A program made the position numbers and the translations under genes. From assembly GCA_003161755.1 (NCBI GenBank), contig PMNP01000146.1, forward strand, positions 20,864 through 26,341: a stretch of DNA of 5,478 nt, in the 5' to 3' direction. Shown here in pieces: positions 1-5,191 of the stretch (its first letter is position 1; each line of letters opens with the position of its first letter). Source of the stretch: Ignavibacteriota bacterium. GTDB taxonomy: Bacteria; Bacteroidota; UBA10030; UBA6906. The notes beneath the pieces are model-generated. The model ran no database searches. It was given only the letters and a program-made list of their open reading frames with translations, and was not told the origin of the DNA.

Positions 1-132
1 GCTGAAACGGATATCTCCATTCGCCGCCCCAACGACTGCGCATTCAATCATGACGCTTGCCCACCAAGGAGCGGAACGCCGACTCTGGAACATGAGACTG
101 TTAGGTGGCCGCTTCCTTATTCCCGACATCCC

Positions 133-807
133 TCATAACACCCTTTGAATGATGTCGACCAAAAATGGTTTCCCATGTGCAGGATAGATAATCTTGGCAC
201 CCTTGTCCAATAAGATCTTCCAACTTTCTCTTACCTTCGACATGTCTTCAGCCAGGATAGGGAGCCCCGGGCTGAAACGCAACGGAAATCCATTCATCGC
301 CAAATCTCCGACAAAGGCCTCCCCGGTATCCAGCAAGACACTGATGGAGCCCTTGGAATGTCCCGGCGTATAGATGATTTTGCCTGGAATGCCGTAGTCC
401 GTCAGAGAACACTCATCATCTCCAAGAACAATACTGACCTCAGTTGAGGGGATATGCACTAGTGGCATGAACAGCGCCATCATATTCACAAAGATGTGAC
501 CCCAAATTGTCACTGCCGGAGGGAGCGGCTTCAGGGATCTCTCAAGCCATTCCTTTTCTTTCCAGTGCATGGCAATTGGAGCACCTGTGATTCCTTTGAT
601 ATCCCTTGCTGATCCAATATGATCCCAATGCCCATGCGTGAGCACGATCAAGCCGATATCACCGGGTTTCACTGACAGCCGATCAAGAGCTTCCCGGAAG
701 TATTTAGCTTGGTTAGGCATCCCACCGTCGATCATTATCATCCGTTCACCTTGAAGGATGTATGTATTGTCAATCCCCAAGGTAATCGTGTGAATGCTGA
801 CTGTCAT
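133..807 (-). CDS. MBL-fold metallo-hydrolase (Zn-dependent, substrate unknown)
   Basis: This encodes a 224-residue cytoplasmic metallo-beta-lactamase-fold hydrolase. The signature THGHWDHIG (residues 57-65) supplies His58, His60, Asp62 and His63. TPGH gives His150, GDLA gives Asp168, and YPAHG gives His211, so the full set for a two-metal site is present and the enzyme should be active. Residues 100-120, between the first and second motifs, form a hydrophobic insert that may cap the active site. The length is normal for stand-alone MBL hydrolases of the glyoxalase II-like type, a broad group including thioesterases, lactonases and phosphodiesterases; nothing here fixes the substrate. I start at the ATG at 805-807, which has GAGAG 5 nt upstream; a GTG one codon earlier would sit too close to that site. 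The gene follows the 23-codon ORF at 816-887 by 8 bp, and its ribosome binding site overlaps that ORF's stop, suggesting coupled translation. It ends with TGA. Confidence 0.93.
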   Translation of the reverse strand: MTVSIHTITLGIDNTYILQGERMIMIDGGMPNQAKYFREALDRLSVKPGDIGLIVLTHGHWDHIGSARDIKGITGAPIAMHWKEKEWLERSLKPLPPAVTIWGHIFVNMMALFMPLVHIPSTEVSIVLGDDECSLTDYGIPGKIIYTPGHSKGSISVLLDTGEAFVGDLAMNGFPLRFSPGLPILAEDMSKVRESWKILLDKGAKIIYPAHGKPFLVDIIQRVL

Positions 808-815
808 CACTACTC

Positions 816-887
816 TCAGTTCTTTAATCGTTTCCCGAACTCAGACATTGTTGAGAGATCAACTCTCACCTTAACCTGGAACAGCAT
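816..887 (-). pseudogene. 23-codon leader ORF, probable truncated gene remnant
   Basis: This short ORF begins MLFQVKVRVDLSTM and ends GKRLKN-TGA. It has one of the best translation signals in the window, AAAGGAG at 897-903, 9 nt before its ATG. Its stop lies 8 bp before the MBL-hydrolase ATG and overlaps that gene's ribosome binding site. The alternating hydrophobic N-terminus followed by a likely helix start resembles the first strand and helix of small ferredoxin-fold proteins (the muconolactone-isomerase-like type), which are about 90 residues long. That resemblance is from memory and unverified. Two readings fit: a gene whose 3' part was deleted, leaving a start that now feeds the downstream gene, or a genuine short leader peptide that couples translation into the MBL gene. 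A 6-bp inverted repeat (TGAGAG/CTCTCA, 852-868) lies inside it. Confidence 0.5.
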
Positions 888-896
888 GGATTCTAT

Positions 897-903
897 CTCC
901 TTT
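897..903 (-). promoter_or_regulatory. Shine-Dalgarno site of the 23-codon ORF
   Basis: The minus strand reads AAAGGAG, 9 nt upstream of the ATG at 885-887. It is the main reason to treat the short ORF at 816-887 as translated. It lies in a 182-bp gap between the acetyltransferase stop and the MBL gene. I see no convincing promoter in the remaining gap (904-992). Confidence 0.6.
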
Positions 904-992
904 GGGATGTGTTCTAACGGCCGCGGCTCAGGCCCAGACCAAAGGTCGGAGACAGGAACCTACGATCTCCTGCTCTCTGGACGGATCGTTTG

Positions 993-1526
993 TCAGTCAG
1001 GTGCCGATTGCCTGCTGAGCATGAAACGAACTGTGTGAGTATCAGACCCCGGTTCGGTTTCAATGAATCCCAAATGAGTGAAAACCTTGCACGAAGCCAC
1101 ATTGTCTCGGGTGGTATTTCCGACCACGCCTCGAACCCGGTCATCCTCGAATGCAAAGGCCACAAGTTCCGCTGCCATCTCCGTTGCCAGACCTCGACCG
1201 TGCCATTCGTGGTGGATGGAAAAACCAATCTCGACCAATCCCTGATCGCCGGGGGGACCAAGAAACCCGCCAGCACCAACGAGCGTGCGAGAGTCGCCTT
1301 GTTGATGAAGAGCGTACCAGGAATACCACCCGGTGTCTCGCTCGGATTTTTGCTGAAGGCGCTCGAGAAAGAACTCTTGCGCGCTGCGGTCATACTCGCC
1401 CGGTGGCCAGCCAGTCGGAACAATCGCATGAAGGAGTGTGCCGAGCGATTCAAGTGATAAAAGCTCAGCCTTCGCCAGATCAATGGTCGCAGTCTGGAGT
1501 ACCAGACTCTTGGTAGTTCTCTGCAT
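993..1526 (-). CDS. GNAT-family N-acetyltransferase (RimJ/RimL-like)
   Basis: This encodes a 177-residue GCN5-related acetyltransferase, which moves an acetyl group from acetyl-CoA to an amine. The acetyl-CoA binding region is VEIGFSIHHEWHGRGLATE (residues 98-116), where HGRGLA fits the (Q/R)xxGx(G/A) pyrophosphate-binding loop. DNVASCKVFTHLGF (residues 141-154) is the usual following strand and helix. The N-terminal part (PTGWPPGEYD near residues 37-46, then a WYSWYAL strand) matches a common subgroup of RimJ/RimL-type enzymes whose substrates are mostly unknown. I start at the ATG at 1524-1526 because AGGA lies 5 nt upstream (1532-1535); a GTG at 1548-1550 would add 8 residues but has no usable site. 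It follows the alpha/beta hydrolase stop by 27 bp, so the two are probably one operon. The minus strand shows no terminator between them. Confidence 0.9.
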   Translation of the reverse strand: MQRTTKSLVLQTATIDLAKAELLSLESLGTLLHAIVPTGWPPGEYDRSAQEFFLERLQQKSERDTGWYSWYALHQQGDSRTLVGAGGFLGPPGDQGLVEIGFSIHHEWHGRGLATEMAAELVAFAFEDDRVRGVVGNTTRDNVASCKVFTHLGFIETEPGSDTHTVRFMLSRQSAPD

Positions 1527-1553
1527 GGAAATCCTGCAATTTGCAGTCACTGA

Positions 1554-2630
1554 TTAGTCTCGTCTTCCCAATCCATTTCCAATCACCCATGTTCTTATGG
1601 TCTCAAGATACCCATCGCCGAATTCCCATTTGTTCATGGATTCATGGATTCCACCAGTCTTGCATTTGATCATGCTGTGGTTGCAATCCGGAAGTGTCTT
1701 CATAGTCAAGCGAGCATTCTTGTTGCGTCCGATGGTCTCTTTATAAAGGGCCATCGTCTTTCGCCAATCAACATTAGCATCCTTCTCTCCAAAAATCGCC
1801 AGAACGGGGCAATCTATCTTTTTGAGGGTCTTCCGAAAATTCGGAACATAAATCATCAATCCAGTCTCCTCGTCGAACTCATTGTGTTCGTTGAAAAACT
1901 GTTTTTGATTTCGCACCCAACCTTCTTGTGTGTACTGTTCCCCGCTTACCGAAAGCCAAAACGTATCTTTCCTTAGGATTTCTGTCGCTTTTTGGTATTC
2001 CTCAAACGATCCGCCTTTCCGGAATAGGTCATTGCCATTGCGCCATTCCGACACCAATATATTTGTTTGAGTTTCGCTTCTGCCTTCGATCCGGAAATTG
2101 GATTCCAAAAGATAGCCGAAGTTCTCTTTGTCATCTGTCCCGCTGATAGAAATCCAAAAGGCTATCGAAGGGCACTCTTCGATCACCAAAGGGCAGATCC
2201 ATCCGGCACGACTTATACCCCACAGCCCAATCCTCTTGGAACCAGGTATATTGCGGGACTTTAACTCTTCTATTGCAGCAAGTACCTCTTTGGCACTGCT
2301 TTGAACGGGTTGATTGATATCAAAAACCCCCCCACTCTCTCCACAACCTGGTTTATCCCATTCGCAGCAAGCAAGTCCTAGTCGAGTGAAGTTAACGCGC
2401 AATGAATCAAAATACCAGTTATGTGCACGAACATCTGTTTTCCCGTAGCCAGGCACAAGGATCACGATGCCAGAAGGTTCACCACCTTCAGGAAAACTCA
2501 CGAACCCGTTGAGTTTTTTGCCGTTGCACTGGAATTCGAAGTTGTCTCTTCTCACTTGTCCAAACACAGACTGAGCGAGACTCAACAGAATGGAGACAGC
2601 CACAAGCAGAGGAGGGATAGTAGTCTTCAT
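1554..2630 (-). CDS. Exported alpha/beta hydrolase (serine esterase/peptidase-like)
   Basis: This encodes a 358-residue alpha/beta-hydrolase-fold enzyme with an N-terminal signal peptide: positively charged start, hydrophobic core LLVAVSILLSLAQS, and likely signal peptidase I cleavage after VFG near residue 24. There is no lipobox cysteine. The mature enzyme is expected in the periplasm or outside the cell. VPGYG (59-63) fits the oxyanion-hole loop, and WDKPGCGESGG (91-101) is the typical following segment. Ser140 in GISRAG is the nucleophile, Asp284 in GEKDANVDW the acid, and His318 in DCNHSM the base, so the triad is complete. A long insert (about residues 165-265) after the nucleophile should form a lid. 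Substrate is unknown; ester or peptide bonds are possible. I start at the ATG at 2628-2630, which begins the signal peptide and has AAGGAAG 12 nt upstream. Starts at 2654 or 2657 would add MMRRKHLAT without a clear site. The repeat-rich gap lies upstream and the acetyltransferase downstream. Confidence 0.9.
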   Translation of the reverse strand: MKTTIPPLLVAVSILLSLAQSVFGQVRRDNFEFQCNGKKLNGFVSFPEGGEPSGIVILVPGYGKTDVRAHNWYFDSLRVNFTRLGLACCEWDKPGCGESGGVFDINQPVQSSAKEVLAAIEELKSRNIPGSKRIGLWGISRAGWICPLVIEECPSIAFWISISGTDDKENFGYLLESNFRIEGRSETQTNILVSEWRNGNDLFRKGGSFEEYQKATEILRKDTFWLSVSGEQYTQEGWVRNQKQFFNEHNEFDEETGLMIYVPNFRKTLKKIDCPVLAIFGEKDANVDWRKTMALYKETIGRNKNARLTMKTLPDCNHSMIKCKTGGIHESMNKWEFGDGYLETIRTWVIGNGLGRRD

Positions 2631-2710
2631 GGTTGCCAAGTGCTTCCTTCTCATCATGTTTAGTTATGCGCAAACAGATTAGCGGACGCAGCTTTCGGCC
2701 GAGACGGGTC

Positions 2711-2758
2711 AGGACTTGTACGCCGACGTATGGCGTAGACCCGGCCTACAGATCGTGT
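2711..2758 (+). repeat. 48-bp repeat element A, copy 1
   Basis: This matches positions 3063-3110 at 39 of 48 bases. It contains the perfect inverted repeat TACGCC/GGCGTA (2719-2724 and 2731-2736) around a 6-nt loop, then GACCCGGCCTACA. Between the copies the stem bases are unchanged while the loop has diverged, which suggests selection or transfer of the hairpin rather than of the sequence as a whole. Confidence 0.75.
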
Positions 2759-2761
2759 GGA

Positions 2762-2785
2762 CCGACTCTCTAGAGTCGGCTACTC
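2762..2785 (+). repeat. 24-bp palindromic element B, copy 1
   Basis: CCGACTCT and AGAGTCGG are perfect 8-bp arms separated by 2 bp, followed by the conserved tail CTACTC. The same 24 bases recur at 3025-3048 with two differences. A half copy, AGAGTCGGCT, lies at 2997-3006. Confidence 0.8.
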
Positions 2786-2791
2786 AGCAGA

Positions 2792-2811
2792 GCCGGGTCG
2801 AGAGACCCGGC
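2792..2811 (+). repeat. Perfect 8-bp-arm palindrome with GAGA loop
   Basis: GCCGGGTC and GACCCGGC flank GAGA. As plus-strand RNA this would be a GC-rich hairpin capped by a GNRA tetraloop. No T-run follows on either strand, so it is not a classical terminator. It lies 6 bp after element B and belongs to the same cluster. Confidence 0.8.
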
Positions 2812-2837
2812 CCACAGCTAGAGTTAACCGACTCCGC

Positions 2838-2862
2838 CATCCGCCAAAAGACGTGGCGGATG
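2838..2862 (+). repeat. Palindrome CATCCGCCA/TGGCGGATG
   Basis: Perfect 9-bp arms surround a 7-nt loop (AAAGACG). The CCGCCA/TGGCGG core is the same unit that builds the nested array at 2879-2955, and the loop resembles AAAAGCG in the centre of that array. Confidence 0.8.
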
Positions 2863-2878
2863 CGCAATCATACGGCTC

Positions 2879-2955
2879 AACCGCCAATCCGCCAAACCGC
2901 CAAAAAGCGTGGCGGTTAGGTAAGCGTGGCGGATAAGGTGTAAGCATGGCGGGTT
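2879..2955 (+). repeat. Nested three-tier inverted repeat array
   Basis: The left side has three contiguous 8-bp units: AACCGCCA (2879-2886), ATCCGCCA (2887-2894) and AACCGCCA (2895-2902). The right side has their partners in mirror order: TGGCGGTT (2910-2917), TGGCGGAT (2927-2934) and TGGCGGGTT (2947-2955, one extra G). The right-hand units are spaced by 9 and 12 bp, while the left-hand ones abut. The middle pair differs from its neighbours on both sides in the matching way (AT against TT), so each unit pairs best with its mirrored partner. It could fold as one hairpin with one-sided bulges. No known element is recognised. Confidence 0.75.
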
Positions 2956-3024
2956 CCGATAGATTGACGGTTTCGAAAACAGGCTGACAGGTCTTTAGAG
3001 TCGGCTGTCTATAGCCATTGTAGG

Positions 3025-3048
3025 CCGACCCTCCAGAGTCGGCTACTC
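3025..3048 (+). repeat. 24-bp palindromic element B, copy 2
   Basis: This is identical to 2762-2785 except for two T-to-C changes. One change turns an arm pair into a C-A mismatch on the plus strand but a G-T wobble on the minus strand, so as RNA the hairpin survives only if transcribed in the direction of the genes. The copies of A and B appear in opposite order in the two halves of the region: A then B at 2711-2785, B then A at 3025-3110. Confidence 0.75.
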
Positions 3049-3062
3049 GGCAACGAAGGGAC

Positions 3063-3110
3063 TGGACCTGTACGCCGCTGTTTGGCGTAGACCCGTCCTA
3101 CAACTGGTGT
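3063..3110 (+). repeat. 48-bp repeat element A, copy 2
   Basis: This is the second copy of the element at 2711-2758 (39 of 48 identical). The TACGCC/GGCGTA hairpin (3071-3076 and 3083-3088) and GTAGACCCG are kept. The loop and the last ten bases differ. Confidence 0.75.
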
Positions 3111-3238
3111 AGGTTAGCTCCGCCACAAAACGGCCGGACGAATGCGTTAGTCCAAATTTGCCTTTGTTGGCTGAACGGACCGACCTCATGTGTGACGAAG
3201 CGGGACAACTCATCTACTCCCTGGGGGGCCGCTCCCAC

Positions 3239-3616
3239 TTACCCAACCAATCTTGGCGCCCAAAAAGGAAACATGAAAGTCCAGCCGAACAATGATGTAA
3301 TGACCAGGTGAATCACCAGATACAGGGCGAAACCAGAAATCCAATACAGCATAAGCTTTGCAAACGTGGGTTTGAAAAAGACGTATGAGAGATACAATTG
3401 CACGATTGTTGGAAGGGAGTATGAGATTATACCTGGCCAATGGAGCACTGAGACGAAGAGCTTCCCCAGAAGATTGGCAACAGCAGCGATCACCAGTGCC
3501 TGCCAATACGGAAGCGGACGGATCCGGAGAACGACCCCCGCAGCCACAACGATCGTCACGGCCATCAGAAAAATTGAGATGAGTATGCCAACCGGGAAGG
3601 ATTGAGTGATTTCCAT
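3239..3616 (-). CDS. Small four-helix membrane protein, function unknown
   Basis: This encodes a 125-residue inner-membrane protein with four predicted transmembrane segments at about residues 9-29, 38-58, 62-81 and 86-110. Both ends are short, with no extra-membrane domain. A basic stretch (RIRPLPYW, 31-38) follows the first helix, and the C-terminus is FPFWAPRLVG. There are no obvious catalytic motifs. I do not recognise the family; it could be a small integral membrane protein of the DUF type. The start at 3614-3616 has only a weak site (GGA about 7 nt upstream). An internal ATG at residue 18 would cut the first helix and is less likely. The gene stands alone: 164 bp separate it from the SnoaL-like gene upstream, and the repeat region follows. 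Confidence 0.75.
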   Translation of the reverse strand: MEITQSFPVGILISIFLMAVTIVVAAGVVLRIRPLPYWQALVIAAVANLLGKLFVSVLHWPGIISYSLPTIVQLYLSYVFFKPTFAKLMLYWISGFALYLVIHLVITSLFGWTFMFPFWAPRLVG

Positions 3617-3706
3617 TCGTTATCCGTTTGTATTGTTGAAGGAGATTTCCGCATTCTTGTGATAATGTGGACTAGCGGCTGTGAGTCCGTCCCTTTTTGG
3701 GGGAAC

Positions 3707-3721
3707 GGCTGGCCTCCAGCC
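3707..3721 (+). repeat. Short perfect palindrome GGCTGG/CCAGCC
   Basis: Six-bp arms surround a 3-nt loop in the 164-bp gap between the SnoaL-like gene and the small membrane protein. It is followed by TACA, as in the GGCCTACA and GTCCTACA tails of element A, so it may be a distant relative of the repeats at 2711-3110. No T-run follows on the minus strand, so termination is uncertain. Confidence 0.45.
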
Positions 3722-3780
3722 TACATATGGATACGAAGCAGGACGTATTGGGTTGCAGGCACACCAGCCGGTTCCTTACA

Positions 3781-4206
3781 CTAGGACGCACCCCAATTGA
3801 GCCTGAAATTCTCACCTAAGTCAAACACAAAATCTTTCACCTGGATCACCTTGCCGGCTTTCAAGGTAATCACACTGACCCCGCTGTTTTGACCTAGGCG
3901 ACCTGCGCGGTTTGTGAGGGAGATATTCCAGTGGACGGTGATGGTATTGGTCCCACTCATTGCGAAAATATTCTCCACGCAAATTTGCTGGACGTCGAAT
4001 TGAATCTTTGGATATTGTTCGAAGAACTTGCGACACCACTCTTCGACAGCAGACTTACCGGCAAACGCGCCACTGGCCCATATATCGCCAGGATACATCA
4101 ATACGCCACCGTCGTGCCACGCCGACATGAAACCAGCAAGGTCGCGGTTGCTGAGGGCTAGAAATGCTTTGCGGGCGGCCTTCCGGGCAATAATTGCGCC
4201 GATCAT
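3781..4206 (-). CDS. SnoaL/NTF2-like protein (nuclear transport factor 2 family)
   Basis: This encodes a 141-residue single-domain protein with the NTF2/ketosteroid-isomerase-like cone fold. The opening helix (KAARKAFLALSNRDLAGFMS, about 9-28) and the following AWHDGGVLMYPG resemble SnoaL-like polyketide cyclase and steroid isomerase relatives. FAGKSAVEEWCRKFFEQYP (48-66) is the second helix. The C-terminal strands (TNTITVHWNISLTNRAG, SGVSVITLKAGKVIQVKDF) form the curved sheet. The length is typical. Family members bind small hydrophobic ligands, and many have no known reaction; I cannot assign a substrate or a catalytic Asp/His pair. The start at 4204-4206 is set by AGGAGGAGGT just upstream; an in-frame ATG 10 codons earlier would place that site inside the gene. 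It stands alone between gaps of 275 and 164 bp. Confidence 0.85.
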   Translation of the reverse strand: MIGAIIARKAARKAFLALSNRDLAGFMSAWHDGGVLMYPGDIWASGAFAGKSAVEEWCRKFFEQYPKIQFDVQQICVENIFAMSGTNTITVHWNISLTNRAGRLGQNSGVSVITLKAGKVIQVKDFVFDLGENFRLNWGAS

Positions 4207-4210
4207 AGAA

Positions 4211-4220
4211 ACCTCCTCCT
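4211..4220 (-). promoter_or_regulatory. Very strong Shine-Dalgarno site of the SnoaL-like gene
   Basis: The minus strand reads AGGAGGAGGT, a doubled GGAGG core, ending 4 nt before the ATG at 4204-4206. It decides the start of the gene and predicts the highest translation rate in the window. Confidence 0.85.
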
Positions 4221-4408
4221 GGGGAAAATGTGTCATCTCAATCGATAACGGGTAATATGCTGCACCTAAGGGATGGCGGTTACGCTGTTACGCTGACAAC
4301 TTTCACGTTGTACCAAACGAAACAAGCTCTAGCTGAATAGCCTGATACCAAGGACCCAGGCCTCTTTCAGCCATGCTTAACGTACCCACGATCATTTCGT
4401 CACTTTGC

Positions 4409-4456
4409 GCGCCCTTTGCCCCCGCGCTTTTCACGGGAAGCGCCTGGTTAGGGCGC
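4409..4456 (-). repeat. Nested inverted repeat resembling a degenerate attC site
   Basis: On the minus strand an outer 7-bp stem (GCGCCCT/AGGGCGC, 4450-4456 with 4409-4415) encloses an inner 6-bp stem (GCGCTT/AAGCGC, 4438-4443 with 4424-4429). They are separated by 6- and 8-nt unpaired arms, with an 8-nt terminal loop. The 5' half, GCGCCCTAACCAGGCGCT, resembles the R''-L'' half of integron attC sites. The 3' half lacks a clean GTTRRRY, reading GCAAAGGGC instead. It begins 25 bp after the stop of the membrane-protein gene, where a cassette attC would sit. It may instead be a transcript-end hairpin, but no T-run follows. Confidence 0.5.
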
Positions 4457-4481
4457 TCGCGGGTTATATACACTTGGAAAG

Positions 4482-5129
4482 TTACCTTGACCCACTTCTT
4501 GTAACCGTTGACGGACCGATACGTGCAATGAAGTATTTGTACGCTCGCTCCACAAATGTGAATGTGAGCCACCATTGAAGAATAAGGATGGCAATCCCCC
4601 CGCCCGCTATGATAGCGATGATCATCGCTGGTGTAATCTGAAACGGGAGACGGAACATTCCCCCGAGATCGAAAGCCGTAGAGGAACTGGTCAGCGCAAT
4701 TGTGGCTGAAGCAATGCAAACAAGCGCAAGGACGCATGCTGTGAACACGGCGGAATGCCGTGCCACTTTCTTCACACGAGTGAAATCGGCACCGCTATGA
4801 GCGAGCCATCCGCCGATGAAGAAACCAGCTGGCAAGGCAAGTGCCACATTGAAGACCGGGACTCCCATGAAGAAGCCGAACATCCCAATGGAATAGAACA
4901 GATAAACCATCATCCAGACCAAAGGCTTCATGGAATAGGCATGTTGAACCCACGATTTGAGGAAAAGAAGATCGACAACTAGTCCAACGAGAAGACCCGC
5001 GAGTGCACACAGGAATATCCAGGATTCAGGAACAAACGGGATGCTAATCCACCACCCGGCGAGGAAACAAATGACGATGGGTACTGCCCCAAATACAACA
5101 CCAATTGTTGCAATTTCGATCTTTCTCAT
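4482..5129 (-). CDS. Polytopic membrane protein, function unknown
   Basis: This encodes a 215-residue inner-membrane protein with about six predicted transmembrane segments, near residues 7-27, 36-57, 71-90, 91-111, 127-147 and 168-192. Landmarks include AGWWISIPFVPES (24-36), the motif FYSIGMFGFFMGVPVFN (78-94) across helices three and four, a basic loop (RVKKVARH, 118-125), and LPFQITPAM (161-169) before the last helix. The tail is short and basic. I do not recognise a named family or any catalytic or transport motif. I start at the ATG at 5127-5129 because AAGGGA lies 6 nt upstream (5136-5141); in-frame ATGs at 5154 and 5151 lack a good site and would add a polar extension. The gene lies 162 bp after the T9SS-protein stop and is followed by the attC-like structure. 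Confidence 0.82.
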   Translation of the reverse strand: MRKIEIATIGVVFGAVPIVICFLAGWWISIPFVPESWIFLCALAGLLVGLVVDLLFLKSWVQHAYSMKPLVWMMVYLFYSIGMFGFFMGVPVFNVALALPAGFFIGGWLAHSGADFTRVKKVARHSAVFTACVLALVCIASATIALTSSSTAFDLGGMFRLPFQITPAMIIAIIAGGGIAILILQWWLTFTFVERAYKYFIARIGPSTVTRSGSR

Positions 5130-5191
5130 TGTATGTCCCTTCGCTCTAACCATCACTCATTGTTGCGGAAGGCGAAGACGAGATCAATTAT

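Larger units (their letters stand above)
2631..3238. other. Gene-free, repeat-packed intergenic region
   Basis: This 608-bp stretch between the small membrane protein and the hydrolase has no credible gene. Positions 2711-3133 consist mostly of palindromes and diverged duplicates: two copies of a 48-bp element, two copies of a 24-bp element plus a half copy, a GACCCGGC palindrome, and a group of CCGCCA/TGGCGG inverted units. Short open frames run through it on the plus strand, but they are built from the repeats and have no ribosome binding site or recognisable domain. Positions 3134-3238 look non-repetitive and I see nothing in them. The hydrolase promoter should lie in or next to this region, but I cannot pinpoint it. 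Confidence 0.75.

Noticed and set aside
1..129. Open minus-strand frame from ATG 127-129 running off the left edge, in frame with and just after the MBL stop codon (possible TGA readthrough or next gene)
   Set aside because: About 43 open codons after a TGA are not unlikely by chance. The residues show no domain, the only purine-rich stretch abuts the ATG, and the MBL protein already has a normal length and C-terminus.
852..868. TGAGAG/CTCTCA hairpin as a terminator before the MBL gene
   Set aside because: The stem is only 6 bp, is not GC-rich, has no T-run, and lies inside the short ORF that leads into the gene.
910..993. Possible attC at the end of the acetyltransferase, because the minus strand reads CCGTTAGAAC at 910-919
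   Set aside because: GTTAGAA fails the GTTRRRY rule and no RYYYAAC partner occurs between the stop codon and this point.
990..1516. Long plus-strand frames opposite the acetyltransferase
   Set aside because: They are antisense shadows of a GNAT gene with clear motifs, and their translations show no family signature.
2716..2919. A 67-codon open frame on the plus strand through the repeat region
   Set aside because: It is composed almost wholly of elements A and B and the CCGCCA units, has no ribosome binding site, and shows no protein-like pattern. It is a by-product of stop-poor GC-rich repeats.
2711..3110. CRISPR array
   Set aside because: The repeats differ in length and sequence, are palindromic, occur only twice each, and are not separated by uniform unique spacers. 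No cas genes are present.
4279..4294. Tandem GTTACGCT GTTACGCT
   Set aside because: Only two 8-bp units with no further copies or symmetry; consistent with a chance slippage event.
4303..4737. A 144-codon minus-strand frame overlapping the end of the membrane protein
   Set aside because: It overlaps a better-supported gene for most of its length, has no ribosome binding site or domain, and its tail simply translates the attC-like repeat.
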